A DNA stretch of 64,000 bases, taken from NCBI GenBank assembly GCA_946539765.1, contig CAMNHO010000007.1:1-64000 (forward strand). Reading direction: 5' to 3'. A program made the translations under genes and the position numbers. Source of the DNA: UBA4312 sp002394635 (lineage in GTDB: Bacteria; Bacillota_I; Bacilli_A; Erysipelotrichales; Erysipelotrichaceae). Positions 1-8,672 of the stretch are shown here, piece by piece (position 1 is the first letter of the stretch; the number at the start of each line of letters is the position of its first letter). The notes under the pieces were generated by a model, which searched no databases, was not told the origin of the DNA, and saw only the letters and a list, made by a program, of their open reading frames with translations.

Positions 1-1391
1 AGATAATGAATATGCGGATTTTCAAAACGTTGTTCTTCTTCCCAGATTTCATTCTGCAATTGATCTTTTACGTACTTCTGCAGTTCCTGCAAAGATTTTG
101 TTTCCATTATCCGTTTACCATCCCGGACTACCGGCATCTGTAATTCTTTCAATGTGCAATTTTCAAAGTAACGTACTTTCCAAGGTTTAACCGGATCCAC
201 ATAGCGATACGGTTTACTCAGATCCGGTGTAGGTTCATCGTATTTTGTAATCAGATCGGCAATGGCTTTGTGTTCTTCGTCATAGATACGATACACTTTC
301 TTGCGTCCCGGATTTGTGATCTTTTCAACGGTTTCACTGATTTTGATCTTCGGTTCCTTGCGTCCATCTCGATCCACTTCACTAATCTTGTAGACACCGC
401 CAAATACAGGATCGCTCTTTGCGGTAATTAATCGTTCACCAACACCAAAGGAATCAATCCTTCCACCCTGATCCAATAAGGAATCGATCGTATATTCATC
501 CAATGAGTTCGAAGCAACAATAATACAGTCTTCCAGACCTGCTTCATCCAGCAGTTTACGAACACGCTTTGATAAATAAGCAAGGTCACCGGAATCCAGA
601 CGAACGCCCTTTAGACGTTTTCCCATTGGTTCCAGCACTTCCTTGGCAACACGGATGGCGTTTGGTACACCGGAATGAACAACATCATACGTATCAATCA
701 ATAATAAGGCGTTGTCCGGATAAATTTCACAATATTTTTTAAAAGCAGTGTATTCATCGTTATAGTACATCACCCAGCTATGCGCCATAGTTCCGCTGAC
801 CGGGATATTAAATTGTTTACCGGCAATGACAGTTGCCGTACCGACAGCACCACCGATATAAGCAGCTCGGGCTCCATAAATGGCAGCATCCATATTATGA
901 GCTCGTCGGGCCCCAAAATCTGAAACAGCGCGTCCTTTTGCTGAGCGGACAATTCTCTGTGTTTTCGTCGCAATCAAGGATTGATGATTAAATTGAGCCA
1001 AGATGGCTGTTTCCACCAGCTGGGCATCAATCAACGGAGCCGTCACGGTAATGACAGGCTCATTTGGATACATCACGGTACCTTCTGGAAATGCATCAAT
1101 ATCTCCATGGAATTTATAATTGGACAAATATTCCAGGAAATCTTCTCCAAAAATATGCAAGCTGCGGAAATATTCCACATCACTGGCATCAAAATGTAAA
1201 TTCTCGATATATTCAATGATCTGTTCCAAACCTGCAAAAATTGCGAAACCGCCTTTATCCGGATTTAAACGATAAAAAACATCAAACGAAACCCTGTCAT
1301 TTCCCTGATGGTCTTTAAAATAACCATTGGCCATCGTCATTTCATACAGGTCCATCATCATACTTAGATTACGTTCATTAAATTGTGTCAT
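1..1391 (-). CDS. pncB: Nicotinate phosphoribosyltransferase (3' end cut by window edge)
   Basis: This enzyme converts nicotinate, PRPP and ATP to nicotinate mononucleotide in cytosolic NAD salvage. The frame is open from the ATG at 1391, which follows an AAGAAAGGACAG ribosome binding site, to the left edge. The translation starts MTQFNERNLSMMMDLYEMT and contains the NAPRT-type segments GYFKDH, FDVFYR, FAIFAGLEQ, LIDAQLVETAIL, and FGARRAH followed by AAYIGGAVGT. It ends at the edge within an RFENPHIHY stretch, which in the family lies close to the C-terminus, so only a short tail is missing. The gene is separated from recA by a terminator and has its own leader. The family assignment is confident; the subfamily is not resolved. 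Confidence 0.93.
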   Translation of the reverse strand, partial: MTQFNERNLSMMMDLYEMTMANGYFKDHQGNDRVSFDVFYRLNPDKGGFAIFAGLEQIIEYIENLHFDASDVEYFRSLHIFGEDFLEYLSNYKFHGDIDAFPEGTVMYPNEPVITVTAPLIDAQLVETAILAQFNHQSLIATKTQRIVRSAKGRAVSDFGARRAHNMDAAIYGARAAYIGGAVGTATVIAGKQFNIPVSGTMAHSWVMYYNDEYTAFKKYCEIYPDNALLLIDTYDVVHSGVPNAIRVAKEVLEPMGKRLKGVRLDSGDLAYLSKRVRKLLDEAGLEDCIIVASNSLDEYTIDSLLDQGGRIDSFGVGERLITAKSDPVFGGVYKISEVDRDGRKEPKIKISETVEKITNPGRKKVYRIYDEEHKAIADLITKYDEPTPDLSKPYRYVDPVKPWKVRYFENCTLKELQMPVVRDGKRIMETKSLQELQKYVKDQLQNEIWEEEQRFENPHIHY

Positions 1392-1484
1392 AGTACTGTC
1401 CTTTCTTGTAAGAAGTCAATAATCCTACATTATTATCTCATATCTGAAGAATTGTGCACAAAAACTTTTTATTTTTTTTCCTTG

Positions 1485-1513
1485 AAAAAGACCTCTGTCA
1501 TGTGCAGAGGTCT
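1485..1513 (-). terminator. Intrinsic terminator of the rodZ-pgsA-cinA-recA operon
   Basis: A perfect 9-bp stem (AGACCTCTG / CAGAGGTCT) with a 7-nt loop is followed on the minus strand by a T run. It lies 6 bases past the recA stop codon. Confidence 0.9.
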
Positions 1514-1519
1514 AGTCCT

Positions 1520-2533
1520 TTATTCTTTGGTTTCTTTATTCTGTTTCCATTCCTTATATTTTTGTTCAATTTCTTCCTGGAATTCCGGATGAGCCTGAAT
1601 GTATTTTTTAACGGCTTCTCTACCTTGACCCAGCTTTTCTCCTTCATAGCTGAACCAGGATCCGGATTTATGAATAATATCCGCTTGTACACACAGATCC
1701 AGTAATTCAGACACATAGGAGAGTCCTTCTCCGTACATTATTTCAAGAACTGCGGATTTAAAAGGTGGGGCGACTTTGTTCTTGACAACTTTTACACGTA
1801 CTTTGTTTCCGATAATGTCACTGCCGTTTTTGATGACATCCGCACGACGGATATCGATACGGACAGAAGAATAGAACTTTAAGGCACGCCCACCCGGTGT
1901 CGTCTCCGGATTTCCATAGATTACTCCGACTTTTTCGCGCAGCTGGTTGATAAATATCGCCGTGCATTCATTGTGATTCATCAACCCGGCCAGCTTTCGC
2001 ATCGCCTTGGACATCATACGAGCCTGCGCACCTACCTGCAGATCGCTCATTTCTCCATCAAGCTCTGCCTGTGGTACCAGAGCTGCCACACTATCCACCA
2101 CAACAAGATCGACAGCCCCGCTCTCGATCAGCATCAGCATGATGTTTAACCCCTGCTCGCCGCTGTCCGGCTGAGAAAGGATCAATTCTTCAATATCGAC
2201 CCCGAGGTTGCGAGCATATACCGGATCGATGGCATTCTCTGCATCGATAAAGGCAGCACGTCCTCCTTGTTTCTGGATCTGCGCAATGGCATGCAAAGCC
2301 AGGGTCGTCTTTCCGCTGGATTCCGGACCGAAGATCTCAATGATCCTTCCTTTCGGATAACCGCCAATCCCCAGCGCCTCATCCAGAAGCAGGCTGCCTG
2401 ATGGGATCGGTTCTACATCGACGGCCGCTCGATCTCCTAATTTCATGACAGATCCTTTTCCGTATTCACGTTCGATCTGTTTTAAAACATCACTCAATAA
2501 TTTATCTTTATTCTCTGTTGCCAAATTCTTCAC
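1520..2533 (-). CDS. recA: RecA recombinase
   Basis: RecA is the DNA-dependent ATPase that forms the strand-exchange filament and activates LexA-type self-cleavage. At 337 aa it is close to the usual length. The Walker A motif GPESSGKTT is at residues 69-77, the catalytic glutamate is in FIDAEN (E99), the Walker B region is LVVVDSVAAL, and the L2-loop segment is GNPETTPGG. The residue after the catalytic glutamate is Asn100, where the widespread RecA sequence is DAEHALD (E. coli His97). The start codon lies inside the end of cinA, a 26-bp overlap, and matches the usual N-terminus. It is the last gene of the rodZ-pgsA-cinA-recA operon, the order known from Bacillus. Confidence 0.98.
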   Translation of the reverse strand: MKNLATENKDKLLSDVLKQIEREYGKGSVMKLGDRAAVDVEPIPSGSLLLDEALGIGGYPKGRIIEIFGPESSGKTTLALHAIAQIQKQGGRAAFIDAENAIDPVYARNLGVDIEELILSQPDSGEQGLNIMLMLIESGAVDLVVVDSVAALVPQAELDGEMSDLQVGAQARMMSKAMRKLAGLMNHNECTAIFINQLREKVGVIYGNPETTPGGRALKFYSSVRIDIRRADVIKNGSDIIGNKVRVKVVKNKVAPPFKSAVLEIMYGEGLSYVSELLDLCVQADIIHKSGSWFSYEGEKLGQGREAVKKYIQAHPEFQEEIEQKYKEWKQNKETKE

Positions 2534-3005
2534 TCTCCTGTTCTATGACTTTGATCAATGCATCGATCATCGCATCCACAACAGCCTGGCGCACTTCATT
2601 TCGTGATCGACCGTCCCATTGAAAACAATAAGGATATGTGTTGTGGTCGCTGGCAATAGCGCAATACACACGTCCTGCCGGTTTGTTTTCCATGACGGAT
2701 GGGCCAGCGTTTCCGGTAAAGGATACACAATAATCTACCTGCATGATCTGCTTTGTATGTTCGGCCATGGATATGGCACAGGGTTGACTGACAACCCCAT
2801 ATTCTTCTATAACTTCCGGTTCCACTTGTGCCAATACGTGCTTCATTTCCGTAAAATAAGTAACCAATGCCCCTTTTAACACAGCGCTGGCGCCCGGACA
2901 GGATGCAATCTTACTCGAAAATAAGCCAGCTGTTAGACTCTCACAACTGGCAATTGTTAAATGTTTATGTGTACACAGAGAAACCAATGTTCGGATCCGT
3001 TCCAT
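2508..3005 (-). CDS. CinA C-terminal-domain protein (PncC-type NMN amidohydrolase)
   Basis: At 165 aa this is the stand-alone CinA C-terminal domain. In other bacteria this domain deamidates nicotinamide mononucleotide to nicotinate mononucleotide. Family landmarks are ASCESLTAGLFSSKIASCPGAS, GALVTYFTEMK, YGVVSQPCA, and FTGNAGP followed by KPAGRVYCAI. The N-terminal MoCF-like domain of full-length CinA is absent. The start shares one base with the pgsA stop (TAATG), and the 3' end overlaps recA by 26 bp, so the gene is translationally coupled on both sides. A PncC role would fit the neighbouring nicotinate phosphoribosyltransferase, but that link is inference. The family name is secure; the activity is likely. 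Confidence 0.9.
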   Translation of the reverse strand: MERIRTLVSLCTHKHLTIASCESLTAGLFSSKIASCPGASAVLKGALVTYFTEMKHVLAQVEPEVIEEYGVVSQPCAISMAEHTKQIMQVDYCVSFTGNAGPSVMENKPAGRVYCAIASDHNTYPYCFQWDGRSRNEVRQAVVDAMIDALIKVIEQESEEFGNRE

Positions 3006-3583
3006 TAAATGCTCTCAAATACGTATTTCTTCAATTTCATGAAATATACGTAACCACTGTACAGAGACATAAATGTAGCACACCATAACAGAATGGTAGC
3101 TACCGGAATATGGATCAGAGCAAATGGCCAGTTTCTCAATAACAGGAACAGAATTGCAAACATCTGTAAAACTGTTTTACACTTTCCATAAATTCCTGCA
3201 CTGACAACCTTGCCATGCTGGCTTGCCAGCATACGCAATCCATCTACCATCAAATCGCGGGCAATCATCAGCAATACCGCCACCACATTGGCTTGATGGG
3301 AATAAACCATTAAGATCAATAATGTGTTTACCAGCATCTTGTCGGCAATCGGATCCGCAAATTTTCCAAAAGAAGTAATCAGATTCTGCGAACGAGCAAT
3401 ATGCCCGTCCAGATAATCCGTAAAGGATGCTGCCGCAAAGATAATAAAAGCTAAAATGTCGCGTATTGCCAATCCCGACGTCGGCTCAATAACCGCCCAT
3501 GTTTCCGGAATTGCCAAATAAACAATTACAACCAGCGGAACCATCATGATCCGGGCCAATGTTAATTTGTTAGGTAGATTCAT
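3005..3583 (-). CDS. pgsA: CDP-diacylglycerol--glycerol-3-phosphate 3-phosphatidyltransferase
   Basis: This membrane enzyme makes phosphatidylglycerol phosphate from CDP-diacylglycerol and glycerol-3-phosphate. The CDP-alcohol phosphotransferase motif D-x2-DG-x2-AR-x8-G-x3-D-x3-D is complete: D56, D59-G60, A63-R64, G73, D77 and D81. Several hydrophobic segments flank it. At 192 aa it has the family's normal length. It lies between rodZ and cinA, and its stop overlaps the cinA start by one base. Confidence 0.96.
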   Translation of the reverse strand: MNLPNKLTLARIMMVPLVVIVYLAIPETWAVIEPTSGLAIRDILAFIIFAAASFTDYLDGHIARSQNLITSFGKFADPIADKMLVNTLLILMVYSHQANVVAVLLMIARDLMVDGLRMLASQHGKVVSAGIYGKCKTVLQMFAILFLLLRNWPFALIHIPVATILLWCATFMSLYSGYVYFMKLKKYVFESI

Positions 3584-3612
3584 ACTTCTGCTACGCCTCG
3601 ATTCTTTTTATC

Positions 3613-4668
3613 TTAATATGTTTCTTCTGTATAAACCGGTTCTTCTGAGTAGTAAACATCATCGGCTGCTTCTTCCGTATTTTCTTCGTCTTCATCCTCA
3701 TCCTCTTTGCTGTTTTTGGCTTTGACTTCAAAATACAAAATGGCCGGCGTTTCTTCTACCCAGTTCGTCTCATCAAATTTAATCGTCTTTCCGTTCAGAG
3801 TAATCTCGTTGCCATCATAGTCACCAATCTCCACCTGGATCACACTTTCGTCTTCCACTTTGATCGTTCGTTCAAACGTACCAGAGTAAATCTGTTCTGC
3901 ATCATCCGTTACCAGCTGTTCATCCTGATAAATTGCAACGGTGGTATCCCGAGGCAGTTTGATCACAAAATTCAGCTCCTTGGCTCCTTCGATGACATTG
4001 GTCAGCTCAAATACATTATTCTCTTTATCCGTAGTACGGATCTCTATCTCATTGGCTTTGTCTTCTTCTTCCTTTTGTTTAGCCAGACGTTCTGTCTCAT
4101 TTTCTTTTTCCTTTAACTCCGCCTGTCTTTGTTCCTCTTCCAAAGCAGCTTGTCGCTTTGAATTATGCGAAATACCAATATTGATGATGGATAATCCCAG
4201 GATCATCACAATCCCAATGGCCGCCAACCGATAAATAAATGCATTTTTGGAACGGTTCATCTTACGGATCCGCGCAAATAAGCTGTTTTTCTTTGTTTTT
4301 TTCTTTTTCTGTTTTTTGCGACCGCCTGTCGCGGATTTTGTAGTTTTTCCTTGCGATTTTGCACTCCGGCTTCTCTTTACAGGGGCGCTTTGTGTCTGTG
4401 GTTCCATCTGTATGGCACCGGTCCGGTCCATGTAAGCTGCTACATTCGCTTCTACCTGCGGCTGCACAGCTTGCCAGTTCACCCCGATGGCTTCACAATA
4501 AGCCTGTGTAAAATATCTTATAAATGAATAATCATTTCCGAAGATGGCCAGGTTATTCTCTTCAATAGCCTTGATGTATTGCGGTGCCAGTCGTGTTTGG
4601 CTGGATACATCCTGGATTGACAATCGTAACGCCAGTCGTCTTTGTTTTAATAATTGATAATATGTCAC
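3613..4668 (-). CDS. RodZ-like transmembrane HTH protein
   Basis: This is a 351-aa RodZ/YmfM-type cell-shape protein. The cytoplasmic N-terminal HTH_25 domain covers about residues 1-70 (YYQLLKQRRLALRLSIQDVS, TRLAPQYIKAIEENN). A strongly basic linker covers about 98-140, with runs of Lys. A single membrane helix covers about 144-166. A Glu/Lys-rich predicted coiled coil covers about 171-206, followed by an extracellular domain and a very acidic tail. RodZ proteins link MreB to the membrane and cell-wall machinery. The gene order with pgsA, cinA and recA supports the assignment. An extended -10 promoter and a GGGGAGG site precede it. Confidence 0.9.
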   Translation of the reverse strand: MTYYQLLKQRRLALRLSIQDVSSQTRLAPQYIKAIEENNLAIFGNDYSFIRYFTQAYCEAIGVNWQAVQPQVEANVAAYMDRTGAIQMEPQTQSAPVKRSRSAKSQGKTTKSATGGRKKQKKKKTKKNSLFARIRKMNRSKNAFIYRLAAIGIVMILGLSIINIGISHNSKRQAALEEEQRQAELKEKENETERLAKQKEEEDKANEIEIRTTDKENNVFELTNVIEGAKELNFVIKLPRDTTVAIYQDEQLVTDDAEQIYSGTFERTIKVEDESVIQVEIGDYDGNEITLNGKTIKFDETNWVEETPAILYFEVKAKNSKEDEDEDEENTEEAADDVYYSEEPVYTEETY

Positions 4669-4691
4669 GTAAGGTCCTCCCCTTAAACATC

Positions 4692-4700
4692 ATTATATCA
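4692..4700 (-). promoter_or_regulatory. Extended -10 promoter element for rodZ-pgsA-cinA-recA
   Basis: The minus strand reads TGATATAAT, a perfect TATAAT with a TGn extension, 23 bases before the rodZ start codon. No good -35 box is seen at 16-18 nt, as expected for an extended -10 promoter. Confidence 0.6.
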
Positions 4701-4844
4701 AAATTCCCTGTTTTCTTGTAGAGAAATACTAGTATTTTCCCAACGTTTCATTCCCAGATACTCAGTATTACAAACCTGCATAAAACAAATTCAAGCTTTT
4801 TAGATGATGAATCATAAAACTCTTTGATCCTCATTTACTACAAA

Positions 4845-4868
4845 GAAAAAACGCCAGAGCTCTGACGT
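4845..4868 (-). terminator. Intrinsic terminator of the tRNA gene
   Basis: On the minus strand ACGTCAG-AGCT-CTGGCGT forms a hairpin with one mismatch, followed by a run of T. It starts about 10 bases after the tRNA CCA end. Confidence 0.8.
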
Positions 4869-4878
4869 CATCAGTACA

Positions 4879-4952
4879 TGGTGCCCGTAGGCGGAATCGA
4901 ACCACCAGTTCATCCTTACCATGGATGTGTATTGCCGTTATACTATACGGGC
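4879..4952 (-). tRNA. tRNA-Thr (anticodon GGT)
   Basis: The gene folds as a complete cloverleaf. The acceptor stem is GCCCGTA/TACGGGC (7 bp), the D stem GTAT/ATAC, the anticodon stem CATCC/GGATG with loop ATGGTAA (anticodon GGT), and the T stem GGTGG/CCGCC with loop TTCGATT. The discriminator is A, and CCA is encoded. The anticodon arm closely matches the E. coli tRNA-Thr(GGU) pattern, except that position 32 is A. The gene is monocistronic, with its own promoter and terminator. Confidence 0.93.
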
Positions 4953-4964
4953 TTATGCACGAGT

Positions 4965-4993
4965 ATTTTCTCAAAGATTGCATACAGAGTCAA
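4965..4993 (-). promoter_or_regulatory. Probable sigma-A promoter of tRNA-Thr
   Basis: The minus strand shows TTGACT, a 17-nt spacer, then GAAAAT. The -10 box ends 12 bases before the mature tRNA 5' end. The -10 match is moderate. Confidence 0.55.
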
Positions 4994-5035
4994 GCAAAAT
5001 TTACAAGATTCAGTCGATAAGAAGATCCATGCTCT

Positions 5036-5620
5036 TTACAAGCTCTTTTCCTTCTGGTTCTTGCTCTGTTCTATTTTTTGTGTTGTCCAGTCATCAATTT
5101 CCTTTTTCAAACGTATCAGATAATCCGAAAAAGTAACCTGTTTAGCCCCGTATATATATTGAAATTCATATTCCAGATCCAGCCATGTCTCTATGTCTGA
5201 TTCATTGTGGGCAATCACTGCTTCCAGTTTATCCAGAGCCTTAAAAAGCTTAGATTCCGGTGTAATTTGTGCATCCATTTCCTCAAGCAAGGATTGAAAC
5301 GTCTGCCTGGTCGGATTGGGAAAGCTTTCGATCCATCGCCGAAACTGATCTACTTCGGTTATTCGATCAGCATCGATCTTTTCAAAGGCGGGAATATCAC
5401 CGGTAAAGGCTTCTCCCAGATCATGGATCAGACACATCTTGATCACGCGATCCATATCAAACTGTGGAAATTCATCTGCCACTAAAAGGGCCATCAAGGA
5501 AACTCGCCAGCTATGCTCTGCAACGCTTTCTTGTCTGTTGTTTTCCATAAAACAATGACGAGTATTGATCTTTAACCGATGGGCAACGCCCAAAATGTCC
5601 AATAGTTCTTTAGGTTCCAT
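5036..5620 (-). CDS. HD-domain hydrolase (YfbR-like, possible 5'-deoxynucleotidase)
   Basis: This is a 194-aa metal-dependent phosphohydrolase of the HD_3/YfbR group. The metal ligands are seen as SVAEHSW (first His), CLIHDLGEAFTGD (the HD pair) and a later conserved Asp. Members characterised in other bacteria dephosphorylate deoxynucleoside monophosphates, which is the likely but unproven role here. Its start overlaps the end of the upstream AlkD-like gene by 11 bp, so the two are translationally coupled. A second HD_3 protein is encoded at 15645-16235. Confidence 0.85.
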   Translation of the reverse strand: MEPKELLDILGVAHRLKINTRHCFMENNRQESVAEHSWRVSLMALLVADEFPQFDMDRVIKMCLIHDLGEAFTGDIPAFEKIDADRITEVDQFRRWIESFPNPTRQTFQSLLEEMDAQITPESKLFKALDKLEAVIAHNESDIETWLDLEYEFQYIYGAKQVTFSDYLIRLKKEIDDWTTQKIEQSKNQKEKSL

Positions 5621-6299
5621 AGTTTCCCTTTCTTTTTGATCGCAGCGTTCTCAAGTAATCCTTGGTTCGCGCATCTATACGCCGACTCTCCACGGCTTTC
5701 TGAATGCTTTTGTTATGGACCCATGGATCTAGCTTTTTTTGCTCGATCCAAGGTATGGTGTCCTCTGGTTGTTTTGCCATTGCTGTCGCAAAATACCATG
5801 CCTGCATCATGCGGATATAGTATTCATCCCTGCGCAGCTGCCCAACCCATGCAAGATAGGCAGGTTCAAAAGCTTCGTCCAGATAATACCGCATCAAAAC
5901 TCCTATCCCGAAGCGTACGGTATATTCATGCCTGGAAACCAGCCATTTCTGAATAGAAGGAAGGAGTTCCGGCAAATGTTTTTTCATACATAGCGGATTC
6001 ATCTGGTCGCAGGTTGCCCAATTATCTACAAAAGGAAGAAAGGCTTCCAGATATTCCATCATGATATCAAAATCCTTTATACGATTGATTCTGAACGCAT
6101 GGATCTGGTTTTCTTCAAAAAACGTGTGTGGCAGTTGCTTCAAAAAGGCTTCTTCCTTATACTCCTTGGCAATCGTACGTAAAACCGGGGTCCGGATCCC
6201 GATGATCGAATCCGGATCTACATTCGGGAGCAGAGGCATCATGAATTGTTTATAGGTTAGATCTTGTAAGGAAAACAACAAAGTTTGCAATTCGGTCAT
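5610..6299 (-). CDS. AlkD-like DNA alkylation repair glycosylase
   Basis: This 229-aa all-helical HEAT-repeat protein belongs to the DNA alkylation repair family. Bacillus AlkD excises bulky or charged alkylpurines such as 3- and 7-methyl adducts without flipping the base. Equivalents of the AlkD active-site residues are visible: the W-x3-D pair in DNWATCDQMNP, an Arg in YTVRFGIGVLMRYY, and a Trp in MMQAWYFATAMAK. It forms a two-gene operon with the HD hydrolase, and the pair may act in nucleotide and DNA housekeeping. Confidence 0.88.
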   Translation of the reverse strand: MTELQTLLFSLQDLTYKQFMMPLLPNVDPDSIIGIRTPVLRTIAKEYKEEAFLKQLPHTFFEENQIHAFRINRIKDFDIMMEYLEAFLPFVDNWATCDQMNPLCMKKHLPELLPSIQKWLVSRHEYTVRFGIGVLMRYYLDEAFEPAYLAWVGQLRRDEYYIRMMQAWYFATAMAKQPEDTIPWIEQKKLDPWVHNKSIQKAVESRRIDARTKDYLRTLRSKRKGNYGT

Positions 6300-6329
6300 A
6301 GGTTTATTATACTTTTTTTCCCCACGAAT

Positions 6330-6356
6330 AAAAAGATGTCACTTTACAGTGACACC
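6330..6356 (-). terminator. Intrinsic terminator containing the lon stop codon
   Basis: On the minus strand TGTCACT-GTAA-AGTGACA forms a 7-bp stem, extendable past one mismatch, and is followed by CTTTTTAT. The lon TAA is in the loop. Confidence 0.85.
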
Positions 6357-8620
6357 TTGGTTTTTCGGAATACTTCTTTTACATCGGTGACCGGAATCAC
6401 ATGCAGCTTTTCAAGGACCTCCTTTGCTACATCATCCAGGTCTTCTTTGTTTTCCTTTGGAATCAGGACGGTTTCAATACCAGCTCTCTGGGCTGCCATC
6501 AGTTTTTCGGGTAGCCCGCCGATCGGCAATACCTGCCCTCGCAAGGAAACCTCTCCGGTCATAGCGATGGTACCGGCAATCGGTTTATCCATTACCAATG
6601 AAGCCAAGGCGGTCGTTAATGTAATGCCAGCACTCGGTCCGTCTTTCGGGACAGCTCCTTCCGGCACATGCACGTGCAGATCGTTGGTATCAAAAAGATC
6701 CGCCTTATCCGGGAACATGGATTTCACCAGACTGATTGCAATCTGAACGGATTCCTTCATAACATCCCCTAACTGACCGGTTATGATCAGCTTGCCTTTT
6801 CCTTTCGTAAATAAGGTCTCAATAAACAAGATTTCGCCTCCGGCACGGGTCCATGCCAGACCGGTAACAATGCCCGGTGAAGTTTGTTTCAGACTTGTAT
6901 CATGACGAATGGGCTTGGCTTCCAAAAATTCTCGTAGTCTTTTCGGACTGACCGTAATTGATTTTTGCTTTTTACTGACAAGAACCACTGCTGCCTGACG
7001 GCATAAGGTATCCATGTGTTTTTTCAAGTTGCGAACGCCTGCTTCCATCGTATAATCCGAAATAATGGTACGGATGGTTTCATCCGGAACACGTAGATTT
7101 TTAGCCTGGATCCCCATCGATTTCATAGCTTTTGGTAACAGATGCTTTTTTGTAATTTGAAATTTATCCGAAGCGGTGTATCCTGGAAACTGGATCACTT
7201 CCATACGATTGAGCAACGGTTCCGGAATGGAATCGGTCGTGTTGGCTGTGCAGATAAACAATACATTAGACAGATCATATGGAACATTCATATAATGATC
7301 GGTAAACGTATTGTTCTGTTCTGGATCCAATACCTCCAGCAATGCACTGGAAGGGTCTCCGCTGTAGTCTCTGGACAGCTTGTCCACTTCATCGAGAACG
7401 ACCACCGGATTGGATACATGACTTTTCTGGATGCCATCCATAATGCGTCCTGGCATGGCACCGATATAGGTTCGACGATGGCCTCGGATTTCTGCTTCAT
7501 CCCGTACACCACCTAAGCTGATGCGCACATACTGACGATCCAGGGCTCTGGCAATGCTCTGTCCGATACTGGTTTTACCGGTACCTGGTGCTCCGACAAA
7601 CAACAAGATAGAGCCGGATTGTTGATGCTTCAGATTCATCACCGCAATCTGCTGCAAGATTCGATTCTTTACTTTTTTCAAACCAAAATGATCTTCGTCC
7701 AAGATCTGCTCAGCGCGCTCCAGACTAATTTCCTTTGCTTCGGGATGATCCCATGCCAAATTTGTGACAAAATCCAGATAATCGTATAACAGACCATATT
7801 CGCTGCTGTTTTTCCCTTCCTGCTTCATTCGATTCAGCACTTTTCGTGCTTCTTCTTTTGCATTCCGATTCATGGCCAGTTCTTCAATCTTTTTTTCAAA
7901 TTTTCGTACATCCGAAACATTCTCCGGATGCATTTCATCCAGCTGATTCTGCAGGAATTCAATCTGCTTCTTAATAGCAGATTCCCGATAGAGCTTCTGG
8001 TCATTTTGCTCCTGGGCACTTTCCGCTTCATTGGACAATCTGGTCATCTCCATCCATTCATAGATGGCCTTTTCCATCAGCTGGTTTCGTTCCAGTACAC
8101 TGTCCGTTGCCGTGATCGCATACTTTTCTTCCGTGGTCAAATTCATCTGACGTGACAAGATCGTAATGATTTCTCCAAGGGATTTCCACTGCATGATATA
8201 ATTTCGTGCCATGTTCCCCCATTGAAAAGATGACATATACTGGATAAATCGCGCCTTCATCTGATCCATCCGCTCTTTTTCGCGCGCTGGATCGGTATCG
8301 ATGATATCTTCTCGTGGCACACTTTCCACTTCTATATTCCCATAGCGATCCACCATCATTGACTGTATGTCCACACGCCCTTGTGTTTTGATTCCGACAT
8401 AACCGTTCACATTGATTTCGCTGACTTTTCCAAAAACCCCGATCGGATAACATGTATCTGTGTTCAGATCCTGCCGATCCGTATCTTCCTTCAATAACAC
8501 AAATAGAATATCTTGGGCTTTTTCCGCTGGTTTTCCCGCAACTTCTTCATAATAATCCGTACGGAAATACAGCGTTTCCTGCGGTACGATAATTACATCA
8601 TAAATCGGCAGTACTAACAT
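6344..8620 (-). CDS. lon: ATP-dependent Lon protease
   Basis: Lon is a cytosolic AAA+ serine protease that removes misfolded and regulatory proteins. At 758 aa it is near the family norm. It has an N-terminal substrate-binding domain (starting MLVLPIYDVIIVPQE) and a long coiled-coil linker at about 180-270. The AAA+ module has Walker A GAPGTGKTS near residue 341 and the VVLDEVDK Walker B. The C-terminal S16 protease domain has the catalytic Ser in PKDGPSAGIT near residue 664 and the Lys in LPIGGLPEKLMAA. The start follows an AAGGAGGTGC site. A sigma-A promoter and a CIRCE operator lie directly upstream, so heat-inducible HrcA control is expected. Confidence 0.97.
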   Translation of the reverse strand: MLVLPIYDVIIVPQETLYFRTDYYEEVAGKPAEKAQDILFVLLKEDTDRQDLNTDTCYPIGVFGKVSEINVNGYVGIKTQGRVDIQSMMVDRYGNIEVESVPREDIIDTDPAREKERMDQMKARFIQYMSSFQWGNMARNYIMQWKSLGEIITILSRQMNLTTEEKYAITATDSVLERNQLMEKAIYEWMEMTRLSNEAESAQEQNDQKLYRESAIKKQIEFLQNQLDEMHPENVSDVRKFEKKIEELAMNRNAKEEARKVLNRMKQEGKNSSEYGLLYDYLDFVTNLAWDHPEAKEISLERAEQILDEDHFGLKKVKNRILQQIAVMNLKHQQSGSILLFVGAPGTGKTSIGQSIARALDRQYVRISLGGVRDEAEIRGHRRTYIGAMPGRIMDGIQKSHVSNPVVVLDEVDKLSRDYSGDPSSALLEVLDPEQNNTFTDHYMNVPYDLSNVLFICTANTTDSIPEPLLNRMEVIQFPGYTASDKFQITKKHLLPKAMKSMGIQAKNLRVPDETIRTIISDYTMEAGVRNLKKHMDTLCRQAAVVLVSKKQKSITVSPKRLREFLEAKPIRHDTSLKQTSPGIVTGLAWTRAGGEILFIETLFTKGKGKLIITGQLGDVMKESVQIAISLVKSMFPDKADLFDTNDLHVHVPEGAVPKDGPSAGITLTTALASLVMDKPIAGTIAMTGEVSLRGQVLPIGGLPEKLMAAQRAGIETVLIPKENKEDLDDVAKEVLEKLHVIPVTDVKEVFRKTKVSL

Positions 8621-8635
8621 AGATGCACCTCCTTG

Positions 8636-8662
8636 TTAGCAGTCTTTAATAAAGAGTGCTAA
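8636..8662 (-). promoter_or_regulatory. CIRCE element (HrcA operator) upstream of lon
   Basis: The minus strand reads TTAGCACTC, then TTTATTAAA, then GACTGCTAA. This is the canonical CIRCE inverted repeat (TTAGCACTC-N9-GAGTGCTAA) with one mismatch in the right arm. It lies between the expected transcription start and the lon ribosome binding site, the usual location for HrcA repression. No other CIRCE was noticed in the window. Confidence 0.88.
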
Positions 8663-8672
8663 GCCTATTTTG

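Noticed and set aside
4879..4952. tRNA-Gly interpretation of the tRNA gene
   Set aside because: The only 5-bp anticodon stem with a 7-nt loop and U33 gives anticodon GGT (Thr).
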